Assembly (NCBI GenBank): GCA_031412335.1
Contig: JANOCT010000035.1
Location: 1-64,000, forward strand
DNA: 64,000 nt
DNA from: JBBQYA01 sp031412335
Lineage (GTDB): Bacteria; Bacteroidota; Bacteroidia; Sphingobacteriales; Sphingobacteriaceae
Direction of reading: 5' to 3'
Under the pieces are notes generated by a model. The model had not been told where the DNA came from and ran no database searches. It saw only the letters and a program-made list of their open reading frames with translations. Positions 16,435 through 25,801 of the stretch are shown here, piece after piece (the stretch's first letter is position 1; the number at the start of each line of letters is the position of its first letter). The translations under genes and the position numbers were made by a program.

Positions 16435-17187
16435 TCAACCGAATCTTCCGGTTACATAATTTTGAGTTTGCTCCGACTCTGGGTTGGTAAATATTTTAGC
16501 TGTATCGTCAAACTCTATCAATTCACCTAAATAAAAAAACGCTGTTTTATCACTTACTCTCGCGGCTTGTTGCATATTATGCGTTACAATCACAATCGTA
16601 TATTTATTTTTAAGTTCATAAATCAACTCTTCTATTTTAGCTGTAGAAATTGGATCTAATGCAGAAGCTGGCTCGTCCATCAAAACCACAGAAGGCTCAA
16701 CTGCCAGTGTGCGTGCAATGCATAATCGTTGTTGCTGACCTCCAGATAAAGCAAATGCACTTTGATTTAATTTATCTTTTACTTCGTCCCAAAGCGCAGC
16801 TTGTTTCAACGATTTTTCAACGGTTTCTGCAATGTATTTTTTATGACTAATACCATTGACTCTTAGACCATATGCTACATTTTCAAATATAGTTTTAGGA
16901 AAAGGGTTTGGTTTTTGAAAAACCATTCCAACCTTTTTCCGATGCGTTGTTACATCAATTTTCTTTGCATAAATATCTCTGCCATCAATAGTTAGTTCTC
17001 CTTCAATTCTTACATTTTCAATCAAATCATTCATACGATTGAATAAGCGAAGAAATGTTGACTTTCCACAACCAGATGGGCCAATTAAAGCAGTTACTGT
17101 ATTAGCTTTCATGCCAAGCGTGATACCTCTCAAAGCTTGAGATTTACCATAAAAAACATTTACATCTTTTGACTCTAATTTAAACAT
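16435..17187 (-). CDS. pstB: Phosphate ABC transporter ATP-binding protein PstB
   Basis: 250 residues, standard length. Walker A GPSGCGKS (36-43), Q-loop in VFQKPNPFPK, signature LSGGQQQR, Walker B VVLMDEPASALDP, and a switch histidine in VTHNM. PNPFP after the Q-loop is typical of PstB. It powers high-affinity phosphate import through PstA/PstC at the inner membrane. It lies 14 bases after pstA in the pst operon. Confidence 0.97.
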   Translation of the reverse strand: MFKLESKDVNVFYGKSQALRGITLGMKANTVTALIGPSGCGKSTFLRLFNRMNDLIENVRIEGELTIDGRDIYAKKIDVTTHRKKVGMVFQKPNPFPKTIFENVAYGLRVNGISHKKYIAETVEKSLKQAALWDEVKDKLNQSAFALSGGQQQRLCIARTLAVEPSVVLMDEPASALDPISTAKIEELIYELKNKYTIVIVTHNMQQAARVSDKTAFFYLGELIEFDDTAKIFTNPESEQTQNYVTGRFG

Positions 17188-17201
17188 AGATAGTTAAACA
17201 A

Positions 17202-18062
17202 TTAAAACTTCATTTTTTTATTCCAACGATTTCTTAAATATACTGCAATACCATTCATGAAAAAAGTAAAACTAAGCAATACGATTATAGCAGCGGCGGC
17301 ATTAATTACAAAACCACTTTGAGGTCTAGTAACCCAATTAAATATTTGTATTGGCAATACGGTAAATTCATCAAGTGGCCCATTTGGAACGAAAGGAACA
17401 TACACTAATGCTCCAACAACAATAAGTGGGGCTGTTTCGCCAATGGCACGTGATATAGCTAAAATTAATCCTGTAATAATTCCACCAAACGAAGCAGGCA
17501 AAACAATTCGGCTTATTGTTTGCCATTTGGAAGCGCCCATGGCATAAGAACCCTCACGTAATGATTTTGGTACAGCCTTTATTGCCTCTCGGGTACTTAC
17601 AATTATAATGGGTAAAATTAATAATGACAAGGTAAGACTTCCGGCAAGTATACTATTTCCTAATCCTGCAAGCCTAACAAATACTTGCAAACCTAAAATT
17701 CCGTAAATAATTGATGGAACACCAGCTAAATTAGCAATATTCAATTCTACAATTCTTGCAAAGCGGTTTTTAACTCCATATTCTTCTAAGTAAATTCCAG
17801 CTCCTATGCCTAAAGGGAAAGATATTAGAACCGTCATAACCAAAACCCAGATCATACCAATCAAAGCTGTGTAAATTCCTGCACGTCGAGGTAATCGAGA
17901 TGGAAGGTCAGTTATAAAATTCCAATCCAACCTATTAAAACCACGATACAGAATATCGCCTAATAAAACGGCAAGCACCAATAATCCGAAAACAGTGCAG
18001 CAAATGGCAAATATTCGAAATAATTGATCTTTAATTCTATTGTTGCGAGAAGCGTTACTCAT
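17202..18062 (-). CDS. pstA: Phosphate ABC transporter permease PstA
   Basis: 286 residues with about six membrane helices and the permease coupling loop EAIKAVPKSLREGSYAMGASKWQTI, which contacts PstB. The N-terminal helix precedes a periplasmic FITDLPSRLPRRAGIY segment found in PstA rather than PstC. The start overlaps the pstC end by 8 bases, so the two permeases are probably translationally coupled. Confidence 0.95.
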   Translation of the reverse strand: MSNASRNNRIKDQLFRIFAICCTVFGLLVLAVLLGDILYRGFNRLDWNFITDLPSRLPRRAGIYTALIGMIWVLVMTVLISFPLGIGAGIYLEEYGVKNRFARIVELNIANLAGVPSIIYGILGLQVFVRLAGLGNSILAGSLTLSLLILPIIIVSTREAIKAVPKSLREGSYAMGASKWQTISRIVLPASFGGIITGLILAISRAIGETAPLIVVGALVYVPFVPNGPLDEFTVLPIQIFNWVTRPQSGFVINAAAAIIVLLSFTFFMNGIAVYLRNRWNKKMKF

Positions 18063-18930
18063 ATTTTTCCTGATATTTTCTTTTGATGTAAAAACTGATA
18101 TTATTCAGCAAAAATGTAAAAATAAAAAGCGTCATACCAGCTGCGAAAATGGTTCGATACTCAATAGAATCTTGGGGAACATCACCCAAACTAACTTGAA
18201 CAATATAGGTAGTAATGGTTTCAATGGAAACCAAAGGATTCATAGTTAACCTTGGTTCTTGACCAGCGGCAATTGCAACAATCATTGTTTCGCCTATTGC
18301 CCTAGATATTGCTAAAATTATAGATACAATAATACCTGAAGATGCAGCTGGCACCATTACCCTAAAAGCAGTTTGAAGTTTGGTTGAACCCATTCCATAA
18401 GCTGCTTCACGTAATGAATTTGGAACTGCTCGCAATGCGTCTTCACTTAAGGAAGAAACATAAGGGATAATCATAACTCCCATTACCAATCCTGCCGAAA
18501 GTGCATTAAAACCTGACAATTCGGGTAAAAACTTTTGTAAAATTGGGGTAACGAATAATAATGCAAAAAAACCATATACAACCGTTGGAACAGCAGCCAG
18601 AATCTCCAGAAGCGGTTTTACAATTTCTGTGAATTTTTTTGGCGCATATTCATTTAAATAAACAGCAATGGTTAGCCCAATTGGAATTGCTACTGTTATT
18701 GCGATTAATGTAGTTAATAGAGTACCTGTTACTAATGGAAGAATTCCGAATCTTTTTTTAGCAAATAAAGGAGTCCATTGAGTATCTGTGAAAAATTCGA
18801 TAATCGAAACTTCTTTAAAGAAAATATAAGATTCACTGGCAAGTACAAAAATGATCCCAATTGTGGTAAGAATTGTAATAAAACTGCACAGAAAAAGTAT
18901 CCCTTCAATTATTTTCTCTTTTACTTTCAT
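18055..18930 (-). CDS. pstC: Phosphate ABC transporter permease PstC
   Basis: 291 residues with about six membrane helices and coupling loop SEDALRAVPNSLREAAYGMG. Compared with PstA it has the extra periplasmic stretch typical of PstC (FFTDTQWTPLFAKKRFGILP). Together with PstA it forms the phosphate channel. It begins 38 bases after pstS. Confidence 0.95.
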   Translation of the reverse strand: MKVKEKIIEGILFLCSFITILTTIGIIFVLASESYIFFKEVSIIEFFTDTQWTPLFAKKRFGILPLVTGTLLTTLIAITVAIPIGLTIAVYLNEYAPKKFTEIVKPLLEILAAVPTVVYGFFALLFVTPILQKFLPELSGFNALSAGLVMGVMIIPYVSSLSEDALRAVPNSLREAAYGMGSTKLQTAFRVMVPAASSGIIVSIILAISRAIGETMIVAIAAGQEPRLTMNPLVSIETITTYIVQVSLGDVPQDSIEYRTIFAAGMTLFIFTFLLNNISFYIKRKYQEKYE

Positions 18931-18968
18931 TTCTGTTTTATTCCGTCGATTTTTATTTTAACTAAGTA

Positions 18969-20024
18969 TTATTTTACTGAATCTTTTTTTGAAGTACTAT
19001 CAGGCTCTTCATCAGCTAATAATTCAACCATATTAATTCCAACACTCGAGCCTTCTTTTGAAAATAATGTTCCAGTTATTTGTTTGTCAAATCTGCTTTT
19101 TGCATAAATATATGCTTTTGCTGGTAATGGAATATACCCAACTTCTGAAATTAATTCGGTGGCAACTTCCATATAAAAAGCAACAAAGGCTTTTACTTCT
19201 GGTCTATTTGCAGATGCTTTATTAATGTAAATAAATTCTGGCCTAGCCAGTGGAATGTACGTTCCGTTTGAAACGGTTTCTAAAGTTGGCGTTATTGGAC
19301 CTTTCCCATTTTCATCATTTTTATCATCAATAGGCACTAATTTCAATTTATCCTTATTTTCTTCATAATAAGCTAAACCAAAAAATGCTAAAGCTGATTT
19401 ATCTGTAGAAACACCTTGAACCAAAACATTATCATCTTCACTGGCCGTATAATCGCCACGGCTAGCATGTGATTTGCCAACTATTGCTTCTGTAAAATAA
19501 TCATATGTTCCAGAAGCAGTTCCTGCTCCATACAAATTGATAGGCTCATCTGGCCATCCTTCCCGAATCTGACTCCAATTATTAATAACATTTTGTGCGT
19601 CGGGTTCCCACATTTTTTTTAACTCTTCTACAGTTAAATAATCAACCCAAGTATTTTTCGGGTTTACAACAACTGCCAAACCATCGAAAGCAACTGGCAA
19701 TTCTATAAATTCAATATTATTAGCTTTGCAGGCATCAATTTCGCTTTGTTTTATAGATCTGGATGCGTTGCTAATATCAATTTCTCCCCGACTGAATTTT
19801 TTAAAACCTCCTCCAGTGCCTGAAACTCCAACAGTAATTCTGACATCCGGTTGATCACGTCTAAATTCTTCTGCCACAGCTTCCGTTATTGGATATACGG
19901 TACTAGAACCATCAATTTTTATCTCACCTTGAAGTAAGCCTTCTTTTGATTTGCTGGTTCGATTACACCCTATAAAAAGGATGAAGAGAATGCTAAAATA
20001 AAGTACGTTTTTGCTATAAGCCAT
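18969..20024 (-). CDS. pstS: Phosphate-binding lipoprotein PstS
   Basis: 351 residues. The signal sequence ends in FIGC, so Cys20 is the lipidation site and the protein is membrane-anchored in the periplasm. Phosphate-binding segments are visible: DGSSTVYPI (about 38-46), GVSGTGGGFKKF, and ISNASRSIK. YGAGTASGTYDYF is another PstS hallmark. It is the first gene of the pst operon; the Pho-box promoter lies 30-71 bases upstream. The C-terminus has a short Lys/Asp/Ser-rich extension. Confidence 0.95.
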   Translation of the reverse strand: MAYSKNVLYFSILFILFIGCNRTSKSKEGLLQGEIKIDGSSTVYPITEAVAEEFRRDQPDVRITVGVSGTGGGFKKFSRGEIDISNASRSIKQSEIDACKANNIEFIELPVAFDGLAVVVNPKNTWVDYLTVEELKKMWEPDAQNVINNWSQIREGWPDEPINLYGAGTASGTYDYFTEAIVGKSHASRGDYTASEDDNVLVQGVSTDKSALAFFGLAYYEENKDKLKLVPIDDKNDENGKGPITPTLETVSNGTYIPLARPEFIYINKASANRPEVKAFVAFYMEVATELISEVGYIPLPAKAYIYAKSRFDKQITGTLFSKEGSSVGINMVELLADEEPDSTSKKDSVK

Positions 20025-20053
20025 TCCTGAAATTTTGGTAAAAATAGCCTTCT

Positions 20054-20095
20054 CAAAATTACGCTAAGATTAAAATAATGTTAACTTAATATTAA
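20054..20095 (-). promoter_or_regulatory. Pho-box array and -7 box of the pst operon
   Basis: On the minus strand three direct repeats with exact 11-base period are seen: TTAATATTAAG (20095-20085), TTAACATTATT (20084-20074) and TTAATCTTAGC (20073-20063). One base later comes TAATTTTG (20061-20054), a perfect TAnnTTTG box. Tandem 11-base TTAA-type repeats are the pattern bound by PhoB/PhoP-family regulators, and here they replace the -33 element. Induction in low phosphate is the inference. The pstS ATG follows 30 bases downstream. Confidence 0.75.
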
Positions 20096-20146
20096 CAACT
20101 TAGTTGAAAATTTGAAATTTCTAAAAAAAATATGATGCATTTATGA

Positions 20147-21490
20147 TCAAGAGTAAACTTTCTGAGGGTTTTTAATTCCAGAACTTGCTTTATTTACCAT
20201 CTTTTCATAAATAATTCTCCAGCCTTTCCATTTTCCGTCTTCACTCAACGACTCGTTGTGCCAAAGGGTGATAAATGTACCATTTACTTTTTTCACTTCG
20301 TCTATTAAATCTATCAATCTGGCTAAAGCGGCTTCTGGTTTCAACCGTAAATATTGCTGCAACGTAACATCCATTACTGCAAAAGGATGAATTTTTAGTT
20401 GAGTTGAAGTTTCATTTTTTAAATCATAAAAATAAAATGAACTACAAGTACCTGCCCTAAAACCAACCTGAGAAGAAAATCCCATGGTATAATCATCTTT
20501 AATTCCCGCTTCTAATAACAAGTAATAGGTATTGGGCAAATTAAGTTTCAGATAATGCTGCCTGCTCACTGTAACCGAGCGATTCAAAATATTTTGAAGA
20601 ATATCCTTTTCGATGTTAAATTTTTCTGGTGATTCATTTGAGTGATAAGAAGGATGAATTCCGACTGTACTGTGATCTCCTAATGTTTTTATTAAAGATT
20701 GAAAATTCGGATTATCAGTTTCTATATTTTTATCAAATTCTCCATACTCAGCCATCAATAAAAAGAAAATACCTTGTAACTGATATTTATCATGCAATTT
20801 TTTAATCCAATCAAAATTATCAAAGGGATCTTTGTCTACACCCGATAATATCCTGATGCGGTTTACTAATTTTTCGAAACGAAAATGCGAAGCTGTAAGA
20901 ACTAAAGCACCAGCTTGTCGCAAAAAACCTTTGTCTTTTATGGCATAAGCTTGATCAACGTCAATAGTTGGTATAAAAGAAAAATGCTTTTCACTAAAAA
21001 GCATTTCAGGAAACCGAACTTGAAGCAGTTTTTTTAAGTATAAAATCCACTGATCTACGATTGGTATATGAAGAAATCCATGTTTAAAAGCCATAGAATC
21101 TTCTGCCCGAAATCTGTCATGATGATCACGCGTATGTGTTAAGTATTCCTCATATCGGCTGAGCATATAAAAAGTAGCAGCTAAAATATCAAAGTGTAAA
21201 TCAGCTTGTTGTATAGGAAATAAAAAAAACTGCTTTCCTTTTTTCTGAGGGAATATTGTAAAAGGATGGATATTTTTTTCGAATAGTAATTCTACGTTTT
21301 TGATGTAAAAAGCATGATCGATTCTAGAGGAACAATAGGCAATTTTATTCCCCGCATATAGCTCAAAATATTTCTGATCGGACGTAAAATTATATTCGAT
21401 ACCCAACATTTCATCGAAAATAAAATCGCATGTATATTTTAACCGATTGGTAATAACTGGTGAAAAAAGTAACAAAGATTTCAAATCCAT
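20147..21490 (-). CDS. Polysaccharide deacetylase-like protein (DUF7033-type)
   Basis: 447 residues from ATG 21490; a TTG start at 21523 is unlikely because it is part of the promoter -33 element. The N-terminal half (SPVITNRLKYTCDFIFDEML ... FFLFPI ... ATFYMLSRYEEYL) matches the domain that precedes many Bacteroidota deacetylase-like proteins. The C-terminal half has a NodB-like barrel with FIPTIDVDQAYA and VGIHPSYHS carrying candidate metal ligands (Asp residues and His). No signal peptide is visible. Substrate unknown; probably acts on a cell-surface polysaccharide. It is followed on the same strand by the pst promoter. Confidence 0.75.
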   Translation of the reverse strand: MDLKSLLLFSPVITNRLKYTCDFIFDEMLGIEYNFTSDQKYFELYAGNKIAYCSSRIDHAFYIKNVELLFEKNIHPFTIFPQKKGKQFFLFPIQQADLHFDILAATFYMLSRYEEYLTHTRDHHDRFRAEDSMAFKHGFLHIPIVDQWILYLKKLLQVRFPEMLFSEKHFSFIPTIDVDQAYAIKDKGFLRQAGALVLTASHFRFEKLVNRIRILSGVDKDPFDNFDWIKKLHDKYQLQGIFFLLMAEYGEFDKNIETDNPNFQSLIKTLGDHSTVGIHPSYHSNESPEKFNIEKDILQNILNRSVTVSRQHYLKLNLPNTYYLLLEAGIKDDYTMGFSSQVGFRAGTCSSFYFYDLKNETSTQLKIHPFAVMDVTLQQYLRLKPEAALARLIDLIDEVKKVNGTFITLWHNESLSEDGKWKGWRIIYEKMVNKASSGIKNPQKVYS

Positions 21491-21495
21491 TAAAT

Positions 21496-21524
21496 CAAAA
21501 TTACAAAGAATTAATCCAAGCAAA
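21496..21524 (-). promoter_or_regulatory. Promoter of the deacetylase-like gene, near-leaderless
   Basis: TTTG (21524-21521), a 17-base spacer and TAATTTTG (21503-21496) match the Bacteroidota -33/-7 pair. The ATG begins at 21490, five bases past the -7 box, so the expected RNA start nearly coincides with the start codon. This decides the start in favour of 21490 and suggests a leaderless mRNA. Confidence 0.6.
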
Positions 21525-21676
21525 CTTATTAAAGGTATTATTTAGTTAATAATTTCTTCACAAAATAATAATATCAAAAGAGAAAACCGAATGTCTGGTT
21601 GGCTCGTAATTTTCACCATAAACGAAATAAACCCCTTCGTTTTTTATAAAAAGCAATTCACTTAAAAAAAAAGAAC

Positions 21677-23743
21677 ATGAGAAAAATTACTAAAAACGTT
21701 TTAAAAGGATCTTTGATCGCTGCAGGTGCGGTAGCTCTAGGTTTCTTTGGAACAGAACAATTTTTCACCGAAGCATCCTCTCACCGAGAAGCTCCGATGA
21801 TTTCAAGCGATCCGCTTGCTGACAATACTGATGTGTATGCATTCAGAAGTCCTGATGATACAAACACAGTAACTTTAATTGCTAATTATGTTCCTCTTCA
21901 ATTACCAGAAGGTGGACCAAATTATGCATCCTTCGGAGAAAATATCCGATACGAAATTCACGTAGATAATAATGTCGCAACTGCATTTGATGATATTATT
22001 TATCGTTTTACATTCTCTAAAACAAACGCTGATTCTACTACTTTCTTTAACATTCGTTTTGGAGAAAATTTAAAAACTACCTATACTGCACAAAAAAGTA
22101 CAGATGGTGGAACAACTTTTACAACCATTAAAACGGGTGGTATTGTACCTCCACCAAACATTGGTCCTCGTTCAATCGAAAATTCTGGCGTTCCGGGATT
22201 AGGTCTAAATGCAGGAACTTATGAAACATTATTTACTGGTGCTGTTACTACTGCTTCAACTGGTGAAACACTTTATTGCGGTCCGGCTGATGATCCATTT
22301 TTTGTTGATTTAGGTGGTGCATTTGATTTAGGAGGTTTTAGATCTGCTAATATCGATGCAGTTGCGAAATCAAACATCCATGCAATTGCAGTTAAAGTAC
22401 CAATTAACATGTTGCAAAAAGATGGTAAAAGTGTAAATCAACGTACTTCTATTTTAGATGGCGATTTCGTTATCGGAGTTTATGCAGCTGCGTACCGTCC
22501 ACGAGTTACTACCTTCAATACCAATGGAAATACTCCATCTTACTCTTCTGATTATGTTCAGGTTTCCAGATTAGGTATGCCTTTAACAAACGAAGTAATT
22601 ATTCCAATTGCTAGAAAAGATCGATGGAATGCAGTTGCTCCTTCTCAAGATTTACAATTTGCTGGCGACTTTAGCAATCCAGAATTAGGATTATACATGG
22701 CTGATGGCGCTGGTGCAAATGGATATTTTGGAGATGCAGTTCCTGCTTTAGCTCCTTTAAGAGTTCAATCAAATTCATTAGGTGGTTTCGATTTTAGAAA
22801 CAATAAACCAGGTTTATTCTCATTAAAAGGAACTCCTGCATTGGATGGTACTGCTTTATCAGAAGCTAATTTCGGTGGAATCTTATTACCAAATAATACA
22901 AGCCCTAGAGCAGTTGATATTTTACCAATATTTTATACTGGAGTACCTAATTTACGTCCATATCAATTAGCAACTGGAAAACCTGCTGGTGATCCATTAG
23001 CTGCTGGTAAACCATTTATTAATAACTTCTTACCAACACTTGGTGATTATTTACGATTAAATATGGCAGTACCAGTAACTCCAAGAAATTCACCTGATTT
23101 CAGTCCACTAGGAATCGTTCAGGCAGCTGTTCTTGGTTTAACTGATCCACGTTTTAATACTTCTGCTGCTTTACAATTTATTCCAAATATGGATGGTTTC
23201 CCGAACGGTCGTCGATTAGAAGATGATGTGGTAACTATTGAATTACAAGCAGTTGCAGGTGTTGCTTTAGCAGCAATTGGATTATGGTATGATGATTATG
23301 TAGTTGGTCAATCTCCAGTTACTCCTGATTTATTATCTGTTTTAACCTATGATTCAGGTCCAGTGAAAAATGATACTACATTACGATCTTCATTCCCGTA
23401 TGTACAAGTGCCTTGGTCTGGTTTCAGAACTAATACAACTACTACTGGTTTGTTTAATGGTGGTGTAGGTTATGCATCTCCTGATGTAATCATGATGAAT
23501 TATCCCAATCCATTTAAAAATGCTACTGAAATAAAATATACAGTAAAAAACAGCACAAACGTGAATATACGAGTGTATGATTTACAAGGTAAATTTATTA
23601 AAACTGTAGTAAATGAGTACAAAGCTGCTGGTACCTATATCGTTTCTTTTGATTCAGATAACTTAGCAAACGGAACTTATGTTGCTACATTAAGCAATGG
23701 AAGTAAAAAAGTTCAATCGTTGAAATTAGCGATCGCAAAATAA
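21677..23743 (+). CDS. Secreted DUF4331 protein with type IX sorting domain
   Basis: 688 residues. An N-terminal signal-like stretch (GSLIAAGAVALGFFGTEQF) is followed by SSHREAPMISSDPLADNTDVYAFRSPDD, the diagnostic opening of DUF4331. The body is Gly/Asn-rich beta structure. The last about 80 residues (MNYPNPFKNATEIKYTV ... VRVYDL-like strand ... GTYVATLSNGSKKVQSLKLA) form a Por/type IX secretion sorting domain, so the protein is exported across the outer membrane and probably attached to the surface. DUF4331 has no established function. It heads a five-gene set with TPR, HupE, a Cys/His-rich protein and a TonB receptor. A strong terminator follows it directly. Confidence 0.92.
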   Translation: MRKITKNVLKGSLIAAGAVALGFFGTEQFFTEASSHREAPMISSDPLADNTDVYAFRSPDDTNTVTLIANYVPLQLPEGGPNYASFGENIRYEIHVDNNVATAFDDIIYRFTFSKTNADSTTFFNIRFGENLKTTYTAQKSTDGGTTFTTIKTGGIVPPPNIGPRSIENSGVPGLGLNAGTYETLFTGAVTTASTGETLYCGPADDPFFVDLGGAFDLGGFRSANIDAVAKSNIHAIAVKVPINMLQKDGKSVNQRTSILDGDFVIGVYAAAYRPRVTTFNTNGNTPSYSSDYVQVSRLGMPLTNEVIIPIARKDRWNAVAPSQDLQFAGDFSNPELGLYMADGAGANGYFGDAVPALAPLRVQSNSLGGFDFRNNKPGLFSLKGTPALDGTALSEANFGGILLPNNTSPRAVDILPIFYTGVPNLRPYQLATGKPAGDPLAAGKPFINNFLPTLGDYLRLNMAVPVTPRNSPDFSPLGIVQAAVLGLTDPRFNTSAALQFIPNMDGFPNGRRLEDDVVTIELQAVAGVALAAIGLWYDDYVVGQSPVTPDLLSVLTYDSGPVKNDTTLRSSFPYVQVPWSGFRTNTTTTGLFNGGVGYASPDVIMMNYPNPFKNATEIKYTVKNSTNVNIRVYDLQGKFIKTVVNEYKAAGTYIVSFDSDNLANGTYVATLSNGSKKVQSLKLAIAK

Positions 23744-23765
23744 TTTTATAAATTACGATTTCCCT

Positions 23766-23799
23766 GAGCTAAGCAGGAAACTGCTTAGCTCTTTTTTTT
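23766..23799 (+). terminator. Strong intrinsic terminator between the DUF4331 and TPR genes
   Basis: GAGCTAAGCAG (23766-23776) and CTGCTTAGCTC (23781-23791) form a perfect 11-bp stem capped by a GAAA tetraloop and followed by eight T residues. The T-run ends only six bases before the ATG of the TPR gene. Confidence 0.92.
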
Positions 23800-23805
23800 A
23801 CCCTT

Positions 23806-25152
23806 ATGAAAAAATATTTTTACATTATTTCCTTTTTAATAATAGCTATAACTGCTTATTTTTTAATTAATAAACAAAATAAAGTGGCAATACCTGGATT
23901 ACTTGAAAGAACAGGAACTATTGCTGCTGGTACTGAATGGCTTAACACCAAAGAAGCAATACAAGGATATTTGAAAATTTTACGATCAGATCCTAAAAAT
24001 ATAAAAACAAAGCTGGCATTGGCTCAAGCATATTTACAAGAAGCTAGAGTAACAGCAAATTATGCATACTACATGCCTGCAGCAGCTATTATAATGGAAG
24101 ATGTGTTAAAAGCAGAACCAGAAAATTATGAGGCTCTATGTGTTAAAGCTGCAATTGAATTAAACCAGCATCATTTTTCGGAAGGAAAAAACACAGCATT
24201 AGAGGCTCAAAAAGTAAATCCTTCAAGCGCATTTGTATATGGTTTATTATGCGATTCGTATGTAGAATTAGGAAATTATGATAGTGCAGTTGTAATGGCA
24301 GATAAAATGGTTTCTATTCGACCAGATTTAAAATCATATTCCCGTGTTTCTTATTTAAGAGAAATATTTGGAGATTATCCAGGTGCAATTGATGCGATGA
24401 ATCTAGCTGTAAAAGCTGGATATCCAGGGCTTGAGCAAACTTGCTGGGCAATCAATCAATTAGGATTATTGTATGAACATACTGGAGATTTAGCAAAAGC
24501 AGAATATCAATATAAAACAGCCATAAATCAGCGTGCAGATTATGCCTATGCAGTTGCTGGCTTAGGTAGAATTGAAGCTGCCAAAAAAAATTACCCAAAA
24601 GCCATAAAATATTTGGAAAGTGCTTCTGAATTTATTCCTGAATATTCTTTTCGGGATGAATTGACAGAGATTTATGTATTAAATAATGAAAAAGAGAAAG
24701 CTAAAACTAATGCAACGGCAGTTGTAGCTATGTTGCAAAATACAAGCGACGAAATACCAAAAGAAGGTGAAACTGGTCATGGACATTTTGCTGATCGGGA
24801 ATTAGCATATGCTTATTTAAAAACCGGACAAATAGATAAAGCTGTATTTCATGCAAAAGTTGAATACGAACGCAGACCAAATAATATTGATGTAAATGAA
24901 ACAATGGCATGGGTGCTTTACAAACAAAATAAATATACCGAGGCTCTACCATATATTGAGAAAGCTTTGAAAACTGGTTCTAAAAATCCTGTGTTAAATT
25001 GCCGAGCAGGATTAATATTTGCCAAAGTTGGCCAAAAAGAAAAAGCACAACAATTTATTAATAATGGCATGAATACGAATCCATTTTTACCTGCTTTATT
25101 AATGGCAGAAATTACAGGAGTTGTTAATTCTAATGGGTATGCACAAAAATAA
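23806..25152 (+). CDS. TPR-repeat protein, membrane-anchored
   Basis: 448 residues. The N-terminal segment (YFYIISFLIIAITAYFLI) is a membrane anchor or signal. The rest is tetratricopeptide repeats: KLALAQAYLQEA, NQLGLLYEHTGDLAKAEYQY, AVAGLGRIEAAKKNYPKAIKYLE, AYAYLKTGQIDKAVFHAK and AWVLYKQNKYTEALPYIEKAL. A GHGHF insertion near residue 325 could bind metal. TPR proteins act as binding scaffolds, probably in the periplasm here. The ATG lies right behind the terminator of the DUF4331 gene with no recognisable ribosome binding site between. The end overlaps the HupE gene. Confidence 0.85.
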   Translation: MKKYFYIISFLIIAITAYFLINKQNKVAIPGLLERTGTIAAGTEWLNTKEAIQGYLKILRSDPKNIKTKLALAQAYLQEARVTANYAYYMPAAAIIMEDVLKAEPENYEALCVKAAIELNQHHFSEGKNTALEAQKVNPSSAFVYGLLCDSYVELGNYDSAVVMADKMVSIRPDLKSYSRVSYLREIFGDYPGAIDAMNLAVKAGYPGLEQTCWAINQLGLLYEHTGDLAKAEYQYKTAINQRADYAYAVAGLGRIEAAKKNYPKAIKYLESASEFIPEYSFRDELTEIYVLNNEKEKAKTNATAVVAMLQNTSDEIPKEGETGHGHFADRELAYAYLKTGQIDKAVFHAKVEYERRPNNIDVNETMAWVLYKQNKYTEALPYIEKALKTGSKNPVLNCRAGLIFAKVGQKEKAQQFINNGMNTNPFLPALLMAEITGVVNSNGYAQK

Positions 25153-25801
25153 ATTCCTATTTATTTTACTTTGCCTTTTAGTTTTACCTTTTCTATTGCA
25201 TGCGCATGCATCGCATCCCGAATTAGAGAATTTGTCAGGAGGAAATATTACGCTTCGATACATTCAGCTAGGTTTTACCCATATTTTACCTCTTGGGCTT
25301 GATCATATTTTATTTGTGTTAAGTATTTATCTTTTAAATCCAAATATTCGGCAGGTATTATGGCAGACAGCCGCATTTACATTGGCTCATAGCATAACAT
25401 TAGCTTTAGCTATTTCAGGAATTATTTCACCAGATCCACATATTGTGGAGCCGTTGATTGCATTAAGCATTGTAATGGTTGCACTCGAAAATTTCTTTAC
25501 AGACAAAGTTTCCGTTTATCGCATTGTACTTATTTTTGGGTTTGGTTTAGTTCATGGAATGGGTTTTTCAGGCGTACTTTCTGAACTAGGAATGCCAAAA
25601 TCTCAATTTGTAAATGCCTTGATAAGCTTTAATGTTGGAGTTGAATTAGGCCAGATTGCAGTTATTTTATTGGCTTATTTTATAGTAGTAAAATGGTTCA
25701 GCCACCAAATCTGGTTTAGAAAAAGAATCGTATATCCAGCGTCAGGCATTATTGCTTTAGTTGCTTTATACTGGACCATTGAACGAATATTTTTTACGTA
25801 A
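25139..25801 (+). CDS. HupE/UreJ family membrane protein
   Basis: 220 residues from ATG 25139 (ATG 25133 is equally possible), overlapping the TPR gene by 14 bases. An N-terminal signal-like segment is followed by HAHASH and about six membrane helices. Conserved histidine motifs are GFTHILPLGLDHILF (His48, Asp55-His56), FTLAHS (His84) and LVHGMGFSG (His139). HupE/UreJ proteins are small permeases, some shown to take up nickel or cobalt. Its position between the TPR gene and a Cys/His-rich exported protein plus TonB receptor points to metal handling, which is inference. Confidence 0.85.
   Translation: MHKNKFLFILLCLLVLPFLLHAHASHPELENLSGGNITLRYIQLGFTHILPLGLDHILFVLSIYLLNPNIRQVLWQTAAFTLAHSITLALAISGIISPDPHIVEPLIALSIVMVALENFFTDKVSVYRIVLIFGFGLVHGMGFSGVLSELGMPKSQFVNALISFNVGVELGQIAVILLAYFIVVKWFSHQIWFRKRIVYPASGIIALVALYWTIERIFFT

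Noticed and set aside
21620..21642. 7-bp hairpin AAACGAA/TTCGTTT followed by T's upstream of the DUF4331 gene
   Set aside because: No gene lies upstream on that strand to terminate; the stem is short and may be chance. Too weak to call an attenuator.
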